Source: Roseovarius sp. MMSF_3281 (GTDB taxonomy: Bacteria > Pseudomonadota > Alphaproteobacteria > Rhodobacterales > Rhodobacteraceae). Taken from it: 64,000 nt of DNA. Where the stretch lies: positions 124,001 to 188,000 of the forward strand of contig NZ_JASHIM010000005.1 in assembly GCF_030733685.1 (NCBI RefSeq). Direction: 5' to 3'. This document shows, piece by piece, positions 35,576-45,610 of this stretch (positions within the stretch are counted from its first letter, which is position 1; each line of letters opens with the position of its first letter). Under the pieces are notes generated by a model, which had not been told where the DNA came from, made no database searches, and worked only from the letters and a program-made list of their open reading frames with translations. The position numbers and the translations under genes are program-made.

Positions 35576-36991
35576 TCAATAACGGTAGTGTTCCGGCTTG
35601 TACGGCCCCTCGGGCTGCACGCCGATATAGGCCGCCTGTTCAGGGTCAAGCGGGGTCAATTTCACGCCGATCCGGTCAAGGTGCAGCCGGGCCACCTTTT
35701 CATCCAGGTGCTTGGGCAGGATATAAACCTCGTTCTTGTACTGCTCACCGCGCTGCCACAGCTCGATCTGCGCCAGAACCTGGTTGGTAAAGCTGGCCGA
35801 CATCACGAAGGACGGGTGCCCGGTGGCGTTACCAAGGTTCAAAAGGCGCCCCTCCGACAACAGGATGATCCGGTTGCCCGAGGGCAGTTCGATCATGTCG
35901 ACCTGTTCCTTGATGTTGGTCCACTTGTGGTTCTTCAGGCTGGCCACCTGAATTTCATTGTCGAAGTGGCCGATATTGCCGACGATCGCCATATCCTTCA
36001 TCTCGCGCATATGCTCGATGCGGATCACGTCCTTGTTGCCGGTGGTGGTCACGAAGATGTCGGCGGTGCTGACCACGTCTTCCAGGGTCGTCACCTCAAA
36101 GCCATCCATGGCCGCTTGAAGCGCACAGATCGGATCGACTTCCGTGACCAAGACCCGGGCGCCTGCACCCTTGAGCGAGGCGGCCGAGCCTTTGCCCACG
36201 TCGCCATAGCCCATGACCACGGCAACCTTGCCGGCCATCATGGTATCGGTGGCGCGGCGGATGCCATCGACAAGGCTTTCCTTGCAGCCGTACTTGTTGT
36301 CGAACTTCGACTTGGTGACGCTGTCATTCACGTTGATCGCGGGGAACGGCAGTTGCCCTTCCTGCATCATCTTGTAAAGGCGATGCACGCCGGTCGTCGT
36401 TTCCTCGCTGACGCCCTTGATCATGTCGCGCTGCTTGGTGAACCAGCCGGGGCTTTCGGCCATGCGCTTCTTGATCTGCGCGAACAGGCACTCCTCCTCC
36501 TCAGAGGTCGGCGTCTCGATCAGCCCGGTTTCACCGGCCTCGACCCGTGCGCCGATCAGGATATAGAGCGTGGCGTCGCCGCCATCGTCCAGGATCATGT
36601 TGGCGCCGCCGTCTTCGAACTGGAAAATGCGGTCGCAATAATCCCAGTATTCTTCCAGCGTCTCGCCCTTGACCGCGAAGACCGGCGTGCCGCCCTCGGC
36701 GATCACGGCCGCGGCGTGGTCCTGGGTGGAAAAGATGTTGCACGAGGCCCAGCGGACCTCCGCGCCCAGCGCCACCAGCGTTTCGATCAGGCAGGCGGTC
36801 TGGATCGTCATGTGCAACGACCCCGCGATGCGCGCGCCCTTGAGCGGCTTGTCTTGCCCGTATTCCTCGCGCAGGGCCATAAGGCCCGGCATCTCGGTCT
36901 CGGCGATGTCCAGCTCCTTGCGGCCGAAACCGGCAAGAGCGATGTCACGGATCGCGCTGTCCGCGGGACTGACACTCTCTGGCTTGTTCAT
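35576..36991 (-). CDS. ahcY: S-adenosylhomocysteine hydrolase
   Basis: A 471-residue cytosolic NAD-dependent enzyme converting S-adenosylhomocysteine to adenosine and homocysteine. Hallmarks are [16 protein letters not shown], the NAD motif [13 protein letters not shown], and the C-terminal [15 protein letters not shown] and PYKPEHYRY end. Length is typical for the bacterial long form with the 40-residue insert. ATG 36991 follows a purine-rich AAGGAAA. It lies 34 bases after metK. Its product homocysteine is the MetH substrate, and it relieves SAH inhibition of the methyltransferase at the head of the operon. Confidence 0.97.
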   Translation of the reverse strand: MNKPESVSPADSAIRDIALAGFGRKELDIAETEMPGLMALREEYGQDKPLKGARIAGSLHMTIQTACLIETLVALGAEVRWASCNIFSTQDHAAAVIAEGGTPVFAVKGETLEEYWDYCDRIFQFEDGGANMILDDGGDATLYILIGARVEAGETGLIETPTSEEEECLFAQIKKRMAESPGWFTKQRDMIKGVSEETTTGVHRLYKMMQEGQLPFPAINVNDSVTKSKFDNKYGCKESLVDGIRRATDTMMAGKVAVVMGYGDVGKGSAASLKGAGARVLVTEVDPICALQAAMDGFEVTTLEDVVSTADIFVTTTGNKDVIRIEHMREMKDMAIVGNIGHFDNEIQVASLKNHKWTNIKEQVDMIELPSGNRIILLSEGRLLNLGNATGHPSFVMSASFTNQVLAQIELWQRGEQYKNEVYILPKHLDEKVARLHLDRIGVKLTPLDPEQAAYIGVQPEGPYKPEHYRY

Positions 36992-37025
36992 GTCGCGTTT
37001 CCTTTCTTGGTTCTGGTGTTTCGGA

Positions 37026-38216
37026 TCATTCTGCTGCGGCGGATACGCCGAAGGTGCGGGCCAGTTCATTGGCCAGATCCGTGCGTTCCCAGCTGAATCC
37101 GCCCTCATCGTCCGGGACGCGCCCGAAGTGGCCATAAGCGGCGGTGCGGGCATAGACCGGCTTCAACAGGCCCAGGTGCTCGCGGATGCCGCGCGGGGTT
37201 AGGCGCACCATTTCGCGCAGGGTGCTGGCCAGCTTGGATTCGTCGACCCGGCCCGTGCCCAGCGTGTCGACATAGATGGCGACCGGCTCGGGCACGCCAA
37301 TGGCATAGGCCAACTGGATCTGGCACTTGTCGGCCAGTCCGGCAGCGACGACGTTCTTGGCCATGTAGCGCGAGATATAGGCCGCCGAGCGGTCCACCTT
37401 GGTCGGGTCCTTGCCGGAAAACGCGCCACCGCCATGCGGGGCCGCGCCACCATAAGTATCGACGATGATCTTGCGGCCGGTAAGGCCCGCGTCACCGTCC
37501 GGGCCGCCAATGACGAAATTGCCGGTCGGGTTGACGATGATCTTGTCCTGCGACGGCAGGGCCCAGCCCTCTTCCTTGAAGCAGTCAGTGATGTAGGGCT
37601 CGACCAGCGCGCGCACGTCGTCCTGGCTCAGTCCTTCGGCATGCTGGGTCGAGACGACCACTGTGTCGAGGCCGACCGGTTTGCCGTTCTGGTATTTCAG
37701 CGTGACCTGGCTCTTGGCGTCGGGGCCGAATTTCGGCTGCTTTCCCGATTTGCGGTCCTCGGCCATCGTGCGCAGGATATTGTGCGCGAACTGGATCGGG
37801 GCCGGCATCAGCTCTTCGGTCTCGTTGCAGGCATAGCCGAACATGATGCCCTGATCGCCGGCACCTTCCTCGCCTTTTTCGCCCTCGTCGACACCCATGG
37901 CGATATCCGCCGATTGCGCGTGCAGGCGGCAGATGATCTCGGCATCCTTCCAGGAAAAGCCTTGCTGCTCATAGCCGATATCGCGGATCGCGTCGCGGGC
38001 GATCTGCTCGACATCCTTCAGCACGCTCTCCGGCCCGCGCACCTCGCCAGCGATGGTGACGTGGTCGGTGGTGGCCAGTGTCTCGCAGGCCACGCGCGAT
38101 TGCGGGTCAGCGGCGAGATAGGCATCCAGTACCGCGTCCGAAATCCGGTCGCAGACCTTGTCGGGGTGCCCCTCGGACACCGATTCACTGGTGAATAGCC
38201 ATGACTTGTCGCTCAT
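37026..38216 (-). CDS. metK: S-adenosylmethionine synthetase
   Basis: A 396-residue enzyme making SAM from methionine and ATP. Signature segments are [43 protein letters not shown] and the loop [19 protein letters not shown] 38216 ([11 protein letters not shown]) is preceded by an AAAGGA box. The gene lies between metH and ahcY in the same direction. A stem-loop sits in the 66-base leader, but no SAM/SAH riboswitch consensus was recognised there. Confidence 0.97.
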   Translation of the reverse strand: MSDKSWLFTSESVSEGHPDKVCDRISDAVLDAYLAADPQSRVACETLATTDHVTIAGEVRGPESVLKDVEQIARDAIRDIGYEQQGFSWKDAEIICRLHAQSADIAMGVDEGEKGEEGAGDQGIMFGYACNETEELMPAPIQFAHNILRTMAEDRKSGKQPKFGPDAKSQVTLKYQNGKPVGLDTVVVSTQHAEGLSQDDVRALVEPYITDCFKEEGWALPSQDKIIVNPTGNFVIGGPDGDAGLTGRKIIVDTYGGAAPHGGGAFSGKDPTKVDRSAAYISRYMAKNVVAAGLADKCQIQLAYAIGVPEPVAIYVDTLGTGRVDESKLASTLREMVRLTPRGIREHLGLLKPVYARTAAYGHFGRVPDDEGGFSWERTDLANELARTFGVSAAAE

Positions 38217-38258
38217 AATTGGTCCTTTCTCCACTGTCGTGGGGTTGGGTCGCTTTTG

Positions 38259-38277
38259 GCAAAAATCGAATTTTTGC
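38259..38277 (-). other. AU-rich stem-loop in the metH-metK spacer
   Basis: GCAAAAAT (38259-38266) and ATTTTTGC (38270-38277) form a perfect 8-bp stem with a 3-base loop. It lies 6 bases beyond the metH stop and about 43 bases before the metK start on the transcribed strand. It may be a processing or weak termination signal that adjusts metK relative to metH. Confidence 0.5.
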
Positions 38278-38282
38278 GGGGG

Positions 38283-40949
38283 TCAGGCGATCTTTCGATC
38301 GGCCGATGACTTGTCGGGTGTGTAAGACAGGCTGGGTTGCAGCCACGCCTCCACCTCGGCAATCTTCATACCCTTGCGCTCGGCATAGTCGGCCACCTGG
38401 TCGGGGCCGATCCGGCCAATGCCGAAATAGGCCGAGTCAGGATGGGCAAAATAGAGGCCCGACACCGCCGAGGCGGGCCACATCGCGCAGCTTTCGGTCA
38501 GTGTGACACCGGTATGCTCGGGCGCATCCAGAAGGTCGAACAACGTGCGCTTCTCGGTGTGGTCGGGGTTGGCCGGATAGCCCGGGGCAGGACGGATGCC
38601 GCGATACTGCTCGCGGATCAGAGCCTCGTTATCCTGTGTCTCGTCCGCGGCATAGCCCCAAAGGTTGCGCCGCACACGGGCGTGCAATGCCTCGGCGAAG
38701 GCCTCGGCGATCCGATCGCCCAGCGCCTGCATCATGATGGCGTCATAATCGTTGCCTTCGGCCTTCAGACGGTCGGCGATGTCGTGCACCTCTCGCCCGG
38801 CGGTGACAGTAAAGCCGCCAACCCAGTCCTCAGTGCCTTCGGGCGCCACGAAATCGGCAAGGCACATCTGCGGCTTGCCGTTCGACTTGCTGCGCTGCTG
38901 GCGCAGTTGCGGCATGCGGGCGGCTGCGTTCTTGCGGGTCTCGTCCGCCCAGACGACGATATCGTCGCCCTGCGCATTGGCGGGCCAGAGGCCAACCACG
39001 CCGCGCGGACTGAACCAGTCCTCTTTCTCGATCCGGTCCAGCATTTTCTGCGCGTTGTCGTAAAGCTCGCGCGCCGCCGGTCCCTTGTCGGGATCGTCGA
39101 GGATGCCGGGAAACTTGCCCTTCATCTCCCAGGTGTTGAAAAACGGCGTCCAGTCGATGAACTCCCGCAGCTTGGCGATGTCCATGTCGTCGATCACCGT
39201 CAGGCCCGGCGTCTGCGGCGCGGGCGGCGTGTAGCTGTCCCAGCCGCCGTCGAACTTCGATTTGCGCGCCTCGGTCAGCGCGGCGGTGGGGCGCTCGCCC
39301 GTGCTCTTCATCCCGTCGCGCAGCTTGTCCTGCTCGGTGGCGACATCGGCCAGAAAGTCCGGCCGCGCGGTCTTGGACAGCAGCCGCGACACCACGCCGA
39401 CAGCCTTGGACGCGTCATCGACATGGATCACGCCATGCTCATACTCCGGCGCGATCTTCAGCGCGGTATGCTTTTTCGAGGTGGTCGCCCCACCAATCAG
39501 TAGCGGCAGGTCGAAATCCTGCCGTTTCATCTCGGCGGCCACGTCGACCATCCGGTCAAGCGACGGGGTGATCAGACCGGACAGCCCGATGATGTCGGCT
39601 TTCTCCTTTTTCGCCGCCTCGAGAATGTCCTCGGCCGGGACCATCACGCCAAGGTCGACCACGTCATAGTTGTTGCACTGCAGCACGACGCCAACGATGT
39701 TCTTGCCGATATCGTGCACGTCGCCCTTCACGGTGGCCATGATGATCTTGCCCTTCGCCGAGGTGTCGCCCGAGAGGCGCTTTTCCTCTTCCATGTAGGG
39801 CAGCAGATGCGCCACGGCGGCCTTCATCACGCGGGCGGATTTCACCACCTGCGGCAGGAACATCTTGCCGTCGCCAAAGAGGTCGCCGACGACGTTCATG
39901 CCATCCATCAGCGGCCCCTCGATCACGTCGAGCGGCTTTTCCGCGCGCTGGCGGCACTCCTCGGTATCGTCGATCACGTAGTCGGTGATGCCATGCACCA
40001 GCGCATGTTCAAGCCGCTTTTCGACTTCCTGCTCGCGCCATTTCGGGTCTTCCTTCTTCGACGCCTCGCCCGAGCCCTTGTACTTGTCGGCGATATCCAA
40101 CAGCCGCTCTGTCGCGTCGTCGCGCCGGTTCAGAAGCACATCCTCGACATGCTCGCGCAGCTCGTCGGGGATGTCGTCATAGACGGTGATCTGCCCGGCA
40201 TTGACGATCCCCATGTTCATACCCAGCGGGATCGCGTGGTACAGGAAGGCCGAGTGCATCGCCTCGCGCACGGCGTTATTGCCGCGGAAGCTGAACGACA
40301 CGTTCGAGAGGCCCCCCGAGACATGGCAATGCGGCATCGCCTCCTTGATCATGCGCGTCGCTTCGAAAAAGGCGTTGGCATAGTCGTTGTGTTCCTCGAT
40401 CCCCGTCGCCACGGCAAAGATGTTGGGATCGAAGATGATGTCCCACGGCTCGAACCCGGCCTTTTCCACCAGCAGGTCATGCGAACGCTTGCAGATCTCG
40501 AACTTGTGCTGCGCGGTTTCGGCCTGGCCGTTCTCGTCGAAGGCCATGACCACCACGGCGGCGCCATAGCGGCGCACGGTGCGGGCCTGCTCCAGAAACG
40601 CCTCCTCGCCCTCTTTCAGCGAGATGGAGTTGACCACGGCGCGCCCCTGCACGCATTTCAGGCCCGCTTCGATCACCTCGAATTTCGAGCTGTCGATCAT
40701 CACCGGCACGCGGCTGATATCGGGCTCCGAGGCGATGAGGTTGAGGAAGGTCTTCATCGCCTCTTCCGAGTCGAGCAGCCCCTCGTCCATGTTCACGTCG
40801 ATGATCTGGGCGCCGTTTTCGACCTGCTGGCGCGCCACGTCGAGCGCGGTGGCATAGTCGCCGTCCATGATCAGCTTCTTGAACTTGGCGGACCCGGTGA
40901 CGTTGGTCCGCTCGCCGATATTGATAAAGTTGGAAACGCCTGTGCTCAT
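38283..40949 (-). CDS. metH: Methionine synthase, cobalamin-dependent: pterin-, B12- and activation-domain subunit
   Basis: An 888-residue protein holding the last three MetH modules. An N-terminal pterin-binding (methyl-THF) domain starts at [20 protein letters not shown]12 cap and binding domain carries [10 protein letters not shown], whose His is the cobalt ligand, followed by [13 protein letters not shown] and [11 protein letters not shown]. The C-terminal SAM-dependent reactivation domain contains [15 protein letters not shown]. The homocysteine-binding module is missing and is encoded by the overlapping upstream gene at 40946. Together they methylate homocysteine from 5-methyl-THF. Start ATG 40949 overlaps the upstream stop by four bases. 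Confidence 0.96.
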   Translation of the reverse strand: MSTGVSNFINIGERTNVTGSAKFKKLIMDGDYATALDVARQQVENGAQIIDVNMDEGLLDSEEAMKTFLNLIASEPDISRVPVMIDSSKFEVIEAGLKCVQGRAVVNSISLKEGEEAFLEQARTVRRYGAAVVVMAFDENGQAETAQHKFEICKRSHDLLVEKAGFEPWDIIFDPNIFAVATGIEEHNDYANAFFEATRMIKEAMPHCHVSGGLSNVSFSFRGNNAVREAMHSAFLYHAIPLGMNMGIVNAGQITVYDDIPDELREHVEDVLLNRRDDATERLLDIADKYKGSGEASKKEDPKWREQEVEKRLEHALVHGITDYVIDDTEECRQRAEKPLDVIEGPLMDGMNVVGDLFGDGKMFLPQVVKSARVMKAAVAHLLPYMEEEKRLSGDTSAKGKIIMATVKGDVHDIGKNIVGVVLQCNNYDVVDLGVMVPAEDILEAAKKEKADIIGLSGLITPSLDRMVDVAAEMKRQDFDLPLLIGGATTSKKHTALKIAPEYEHGVIHVDDASKAVGVVSRLLSKTARPDFLADVATEQDKLRDGMKSTGERPTAALTEARKSKFDGGWDSYTPPAPQTPGLTVIDDMDIAKLREFIDWTPFFNTWEMKGKFPGILDDPDKGPAARELYDNAQKMLDRIEKEDWFSPRGVVGLWPANAQGDDIVVWADETRKNAAARMPQLRQQRSKSNGKPQMCLADFVAPEGTEDWVGGFTVTAGREVHDIADRLKAEGNDYDAIMMQALGDRIAEAFAEALHARVRRNLWGYAADETQDNEALIREQYRGIRPAPGYPANPDHTEKRTLFDLLDAPEHTGVTLTESCAMWPASAVSGLYFAHPDSAYFGIGRIGPDQVADYAERKGMKIAEVEAWLQPSLSYTPDKSSADRKIA

Positions 40950-42019
40950 GCCGCGTCCTCCTTCGCGTCCGTGCCCTGGGCTTCGAACATCTCCAGACCG
41001 CTCAGGCGCATCCGGCGCACCTTCTCGCGGATTTTCCGGGGCGACTTGCCTTCGACCGCCTCCGCGATGGCGCGGATATGTTCGGGCGTGGTGCCGCAGC
41101 AGCCGCCGACGATGTTGACCAGCCCGGACTGGGCCCACTCGGCGAGGTGCTCGGCGGTTTCCTCGGGCGTTTCGTCGTAGCCGCCCATCTCGTTCGGCAG
41201 GCCGGCGTTGGGATAGGCGCTGATGCGGGTGTCGGCGACATCGGACAGGGTGCGCACATGCTTGCGCATTTCCTCGGCGCCCAGCGCGCAGTTGAGACCG
41301 ATGGAAAACGGCCGCGCGTGGCTCATCGAGACCCAGAACGCCTCGGGCGTCTGGCCGGTCAGGGTGCGCCCCGAACGGTCGGTGATGGTGCCGGAAATCA
41401 TCAGCGGCGGAACGGTCAGCCCCTCGTCCGACAGGCTGTCGATGGCGAAAAGCGCGGCCTTGGCATTCAGCGTGTCAAAGATCGTCTCGATCAGCAGCAG
41501 GTCAGCGCCCGCCTCGATCAGCGCGCGCGCCGCCTCGCCGTAGGCGCGGGCCAGATCGTCGAACGTCACCGCCCTGAAGCCGGGGTCGTTCACGTCCGGG
41601 CTGATGCTGGCGGTCTGGTTGGTCGGGCCGATGCCCCCCGCAACCCAGCGCGGCCGGTCGGGCGTGGCGACCGCATCGGCGGCCTCCCGCGCAAGGCGGA
41701 CGGATTCGGTGTTCATCTCGACCACCAGGTCCGTCATGTCGTAATCGGCTTGGCTGATAGTGTTGGCGCCGAAGGTGTTGGTGCACAGGATGTCGGCGCC
41801 CGCATGCAGGAAATCCTCGTGGATCTTGCGGATCATGTCGGGCTGGGTCAGGGTCAGCAGCTCGTTGTTGCCGCCCACGTCGCTGGGATGATCCTTGAAC
41901 CGCTCGCCGCGGTAGGCGGCCTCGTCTGGCTTTTCCTGCTGGATCATCGTGCCCATCGCCCCGTCCAGCACCAGAATGCGGTCGGCGTTGGCTGCGGCTA
42001 TGTCGTGTGTCTTGGTCAT
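40946..42019 (-). CDS. Homocysteine S-methyltransferase module of split methionine synthase
   Basis: A 357-residue protein equal to the first module of MetH (homocysteine/Zn TIM barrel). It begins [13 protein letters not shown], and the three zinc cysteines are in IGLNCALG and [13 protein letters not shown]. Usual single-chain MetH is about 1,230 residues; 357 + 888 sums to that, so the gene is a clean split between modules rather than a truncation. Split MetH is common in Rhodobacterales. Translational coupling to the large subunit comes from an ATGA overlap. A stand-alone betaine-homocysteine methyltransferase role is an alternative but less likely here. Confidence 0.93.
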   Translation of the reverse strand: MTKTHDIAAANADRILVLDGAMGTMIQQEKPDEAAYRGERFKDHPSDVGGNNELLTLTQPDMIRKIHEDFLHAGADILCTNTFGANTISQADYDMTDLVVEMNTESVRLAREAADAVATPDRPRWVAGGIGPTNQTASISPDVNDPGFRAVTFDDLARAYGEAARALIEAGADLLLIETIFDTLNAKAALFAIDSLSDEGLTVPPLMISGTITDRSGRTLTGQTPEAFWVSMSHARPFSIGLNCALGAEEMRKHVRTLSDVADTRISAYPNAGLPNEMGGYDETPEETAEHLAEWAQSGLVNIVGGCCGTTPEHIRAIAEAVEGKSPRKIREKVRRMRLSGLEMFEAQGTDAKEDAA

Positions 42020-42034
42020 GCGTTCTTCAATCCT

Positions 42035-42907
42035 TCAAGCGGCGTTCTCGGCCACAATACTGGGGGTCAGCCCCAATGTCCTGCAAACAGCCAGCGTCAC
42101 TTTCGGCTGGTTGAGCGTATAGAAGTGAAAGTCGGTGATCCCGGCCTCCATCAGGCGGCGGCATTGCTCGGCGGCAACGCCCGTCGCGACCATCGCGCGG
42201 GTTTCGGGCGCCTCGTCCAGCCCGTCGAACATCTGGCCCATCCAGTCGGGCACCGAGGCGCCACAGCCCGCGGAAAACCGCTTCAGCCCCTCGAAATTGG
42301 CGACCGGCATTATCCCGGCCACGATCGGCGCGTCGATGCCCGCAGCCCGCGCGCGATCGACGAACCGCAGCACGGTGTCGGTGTCGAAGGCATATTGCGT
42401 GATCGCCCGCGCCGCGCCGTTGTCGATCTTGCGCTTGAGGTGGTCCATGTCGGCGGCAGCATCGCGGGCCTCCGGGTGCACCTCTGGATAGGCCGCGACC
42501 GAAATGTCGAAATCGCCCTTGCGCCGTAGCGCCGCGACCAGTTCCGCCGCATCGTTATATCCATCCTCGGGCAGGCTTTGGCCCTCTGGCAGATCACCGC
42601 GCAGCGCGACGATCTTGTGGATGCCGTTTTCCCAGAACCCTTCGGCCTGCCGGTCGATCTCGACCCGGCTGGCGCCGACGCAGGTGAAGTGATGCGCCAC
42701 GGGAAGGCCGGTTTGGCCGGCGACCTGATCGACCACGCGCGCCGTGGTGTCACGGGTCGTGCCCCCGGCGCCGTAGGTGACCGAGAAATACTCCGGGTCG
42801 GCCGCACGCAGTTGCGCCACGGTATCGCGCAGTCGGGTCACACCGGCCTCCGTCTTGGGCGGAAAAAGCTCGAACGAAATTGACGGCGTATCGGACGTAC
42901 CTGTCAT
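42035..42907 (-). CDS. metF: 5,10-methylenetetrahydrofolate reductase
   Basis: A 290-residue flavoprotein reducing methylene-THF to 5-methyl-THF, the methyl donor for MetH. MetF signatures are SFELFPPKTEAG, FSVTYGAGGTTRD, HFTCVGASRVEID and ALRGDLPEG; ITQYAFDTDTV carries the substrate-binding region. ATG 42907 is chosen because the domain starts a few residues later. It ends 15 bases before the split metH and follows the betaine methyltransferase by 70 bases, completing the methyl-supply part of the operon. Confidence 0.96.
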   Translation of the reverse strand: MTGTSDTPSISFELFPPKTEAGVTRLRDTVAQLRAADPEYFSVTYGAGGTTRDTTARVVDQVAGQTGLPVAHHFTCVGASRVEIDRQAEGFWENGIHKIVALRGDLPEGQSLPEDGYNDAAELVAALRRKGDFDISVAAYPEVHPEARDAAADMDHLKRKIDNGAARAITQYAFDTDTVLRFVDRARAAGIDAPIVAGIMPVANFEGLKRFSAGCGASVPDWMGQMFDGLDEAPETRAMVATGVAAEQCRRLMEAGITDFHFYTLNQPKVTLAVCRTLGLTPSIVAENAA

Positions 42908-42977
42908 GTGCGTGTCTCCATCTCGGTGATCGGGAGGGAAAAGGCGGGGGCGCGCCACGGCACCCCCGTCGCGGGGT

Positions 42978-44669
42978 TCAGTGTTTTACGGGCTTGCGGA
43001 AATGCTGGATGCCCCAGGCGAGGTGGCCGTCATCCGCGGCCTTCACCCAGTTCTGCAGGCCAACCGCCATCTTGTCGAGATACTCGGCCGAGCAGCCCTT
43101 TTCGCGCAGCTCGTCGTAATGCGCCAGAAGCTCTTCGCGGACCCGGGCATAGTGCGTCCGCAGGTCGCTGACCGCATCTTCCTGCTGTACCGTCTCGAAG
43201 CCAAGCGCCTCGGCCGTCTGGCGGTAGAAGCCGGGCGAGCCCAGGCTGTTGAGTTGCAGCCGGTCATAGACGGGCTGCAGCACGCCTTCGGGCACGTCAT
43301 CGGCCTGCATCGGGTCGGTGAATATCAGGTGACCGCCCGGTTTCAGCACGCGGAACGCCTCGGCGAAGACCTGATCGCGCTGATCGGAATGCAGGAAGGC
43401 ATCCTGGCTCCAGACCACGTCGACACTCTCGTCGGCCTCTGGCACGTCCTCGAACACGCCGTGGCGGATGCTGATCTTGTCGGCCAGCCGTGCAGCCCGG
43501 ACCTTGCCAAGGTTATACTCGTTCTGGGTTTCGGAAATGTTCAGACACACAGCCTCGCAGCCGGTCTTCTTCACGACGGTGCGCATCGCCCCGCCATAGC
43601 CCGCACCAAGGTCCAGAACCCGCGATCCGGCTTTCAGGCCGGGCAGCGCGTCGATCATGCTTTCGATCGTCAGGTCGCTGGCTTCGCGGATGTTCTTGGT
43701 GGTCGTATAGCGCCCGATATGCAGGTCCTCGCCGCCCCAGATGGTGGAATAGAACGTGTCGGCGTCGTCGCTGTCATAATAGGTTTCCGCGACATCGCGG
43801 ATATCCTGCTGGCCATCGGCCCCGTTGCCGCCCCAGCGGGCCACGTGCTCGGCCGATTTCTCGGCGACGTGAATGAAGAAGTCGGGATCTTCCTCGGCAT
43901 AGGTATCCTGAAAGTCGCCATAGGTGCGCACGCGCTCGAACCCGGCCTCGCGGAACAGGCGGCGCATGTAATCCTTGCGGATCGGGGCCATGTTCAGCGT
44001 GTAGGACGCCCCGTCGGGGAAGCTGTAGCGCATCCGGCAAAGCCCGTCGTCGATATGGTCCGGCTCGGCGGTGACATCGTCGCCGCAATAATAGAACTTG
44101 TGCTTGCTCGAAAAGCCGTGGTCGAGCATGGCGTCATAGTTCCGCTGGTCGAGGATCAGCACGCCGTCATGCTTGAGCGCGGCATAGAACTCGGCCAGGG
44201 CGCGGCGACGGTCCTGCTCTTCATGCAGGTGGGTGAACGAATTGCCAAGGCAGATGATCGCATCGTACTTGCCGTGAATGTCCCGGTTCAGCCAACGCCA
44301 GTCCGCCTGAGCCGTCTTGAGGATCAGGCCGCGGCTCTGGCCGTTCTCGAAGGCCTTGGCGACCATTGCCGCGTTACCGTCGGCCGCGGTCACGTCAAAG
44401 CCCGCCTCGGTCAGGCGCACCGAGTGAAAGCCGGTGCCGCAGGCCACGTCCAGCACGCGTTCCTTGCCGCGCGCCTTCAGGATGTCGATGAAAAACTGCC
44501 CTTCGCTCTGGGCGCGGCCGCTCCAGTCGATCAGCTCGTCCCATTTGTCAACGAAGCTGGTGACGTATTCCTTGCGATAATGCCCCGTCTCGCGGTCTGC
44601 CAACGGATCCTTGCTGTAAGCCTGCTGGGTCATGGTCAGTTCGGCGTTGCCGGCGACATCGCTGGTCAT
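42978..44669 (-). CDS. Fused glycine/sarcosine/dimethylglycine N-methyltransferase (betaine synthesis from glycine)
   Basis: A 563-residue fusion of two class I SAM methyltransferases. The first half (about 1-275) carries RVLDVACGTGFHSVRL at 71-86 and matches glycine/sarcosine methyltransferase; the second (about 296-563) carries VLDLGAGYGGAMRTV at 351-365 and SQDAFLHSDQRDQVF, matching sarcosine/dimethylglycine methyltransferase. Together they methylate glycine three times to glycine betaine, a cytoplasmic compatible solute, using three SAM. In several halophiles these are separate proteins; fusions are known. ATG 44669 has GGAGAG upstream; ATG 44633 is an alternative. The gene leads an operon with metF, split metH, metK, ahcY and an adenosine-kinase-like gene. 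The leader may form a structured RNA. Confidence 0.94.
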   Translation of the reverse strand: MTSDVAGNAELTMTQQAYSKDPLADRETGHYRKEYVTSFVDKWDELIDWSGRAQSEGQFFIDILKARGKERVLDVACGTGFHSVRLTEAGFDVTAADGNAAMVAKAFENGQSRGLILKTAQADWRWLNRDIHGKYDAIICLGNSFTHLHEEQDRRRALAEFYAALKHDGVLILDQRNYDAMLDHGFSSKHKFYYCGDDVTAEPDHIDDGLCRMRYSFPDGASYTLNMAPIRKDYMRRLFREAGFERVRTYGDFQDTYAEEDPDFFIHVAEKSAEHVARWGGNGADGQQDIRDVAETYYDSDDADTFYSTIWGGEDLHIGRYTTTKNIREASDLTIESMIDALPGLKAGSRVLDLGAGYGGAMRTVVKKTGCEAVCLNISETQNEYNLGKVRAARLADKISIRHGVFEDVPEADESVDVVWSQDAFLHSDQRDQVFAEAFRVLKPGGHLIFTDPMQADDVPEGVLQPVYDRLQLNSLGSPGFYRQTAEALGFETVQQEDAVSDLRTHYARVREELLAHYDELREKGCSAEYLDKMAVGLQNWVKAADDGHLAWGIQHFRKPVKH

Positions 44670-44688
44670 GTCTCTCTCCGTTATCTGA

Positions 44689-44761
44689 TGACGGCAGCCC
44701 GCACTTGTCCGTAACCGGGCATCCGGATTCCGCGGCGCGGAATACAGAGGCGGTGCCGTCA
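44689..44761 (-). promoter_or_regulatory. Candidate structured 5' leader RNA of the betaine/methyl-cycle operon
   Basis: Within the leader, 20 bases before the methyltransferase ATG, an outer stem is formed by TGACGGCA (44689-44696) and TGCCGTCA (44754-44761), perfect over 8 bp. Inside it are a hairpin ATTCCGC-GGC-GCGGAAT (44727-44743) and a second hairpin GCCCG/CGGGC (44697-44701 with 44716-44720). That gives a compact three-way-junction fold. It matches no SAM, SAH, SAM/SAH, glycine or cobalamin riboswitch consensus I can recall. Structure and regulatory function are inference from pairing alone. Confidence 0.4.
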
Positions 44762-45610
44762 GGGTTGTCGTTGTTCAGTCCGCACGTCGTTGCGTGGGCA
44801 GATCCCTGTGATCAATGGCGGTCGGGTCGTTTTGCGCCTCACCGCCCGGCCGGAGAATTTCGTCTATAGAAGTTTTCGCCGACCGTTAATATCCCATTGC
44901 GTAACTTTTCAACTGAAGAATATTCAACCTTTGTGTGCGAAATTTTCATGAAATCACGCAACCCGTCACCCAAAGGCCTGTAAAAGCACAATAAATTTCG
45001 CGCTTAAATATTCACCGTCACAGCCCATATGCAGGAAACACGGAGAATCATGCGAAATGCCGCTTTCAAATACGCTTAGTTAAGCTAACTTTCGCCAAGG
45101 TGCTGGGCGATGCCGGATGCGACTTTTCTTTCAATCACCTGATGCGAGATTGTAACCCCAGCAGTAGAACTGCTTTGCGCGATCATGCTCAAAGCGCGAA
45201 TATCGATGAAGGTCGCAGCTGTACCCTTACCAGACGTTTACCTCAAATTGCATCGAGGGCCGCAATGGGCAATTCGCGATGGTTCGATAGGCGCGGCGGA
45301 CACCAGACAATCGTCTGCGTGGCGTATCAAAGCCTGCTGTGCAGACTTTCCTGCCGTTCACCACGCTTTCTCGGTCTTCGCCGCCACTAAGAGCGCAACT
45401 GAAAGAAAGGTGGCAAGCGATCATTTGACGCAGCTGCGGGCTGATCCAGCTTGGGTGCTGGGAGCGGACATTGAGATCGTGTCAGCATCAGAGGAATTCA
45501 CGGCAGCGCCGTGTGACCGCTACAAACCCGTGATGAACATTCCTCGCGTCACGAGGCATCATGCAACATCGCGGACGCGGCTGGGAAGCGTTCAGATGCT
45601 GCATTGTCCA
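44762..45610. other. Long intergenic region upstream of the betaine operon
   Basis: About 850 bases. The part from 44880 to 45080 is AT-rich and probably carries promoter and regulatory sites. Between about 45140 and 45300 one plus-strand frame (VTPAVELLCAIMLKARISMK, then VPLPDVYLK and IRDGS) faintly recalls the end of a family 2 glycosyltransferase domain, but it is short and interrupted. No intact gene was found. Confidence 0.4.
44863..44889 (-). promoter_or_regulatory. Weak promoter candidate for the betaine/methyl-cycle operon
   Basis: On the minus strand TTAACG (44889-44884) and TATAGA (44868-44863) resemble -35 and -10 elements with a 15-base spacer, slightly short of optimal. If used, transcription would start about 190 bases before the methyltransferase ATG and include the whole folded leader. 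Confidence 0.25.

Noticed and set aside
38217..38282. SAM or SAM/SAH riboswitch before metK
   Set aside because: The 66-base spacer has an AU-rich hairpin, but nothing like the conserved core I know for the Rhodobacterales SAM/SAH element. It follows metH directly in an operon.
42981..44714. A 577-codon plus-strand frame opposite the betaine methyltransferase, and similar frames opposite ahcY, metH and metK
   Set aside because: Low-complexity, His/Arg/Gly-rich shadows of well-identified minus-strand enzymes.
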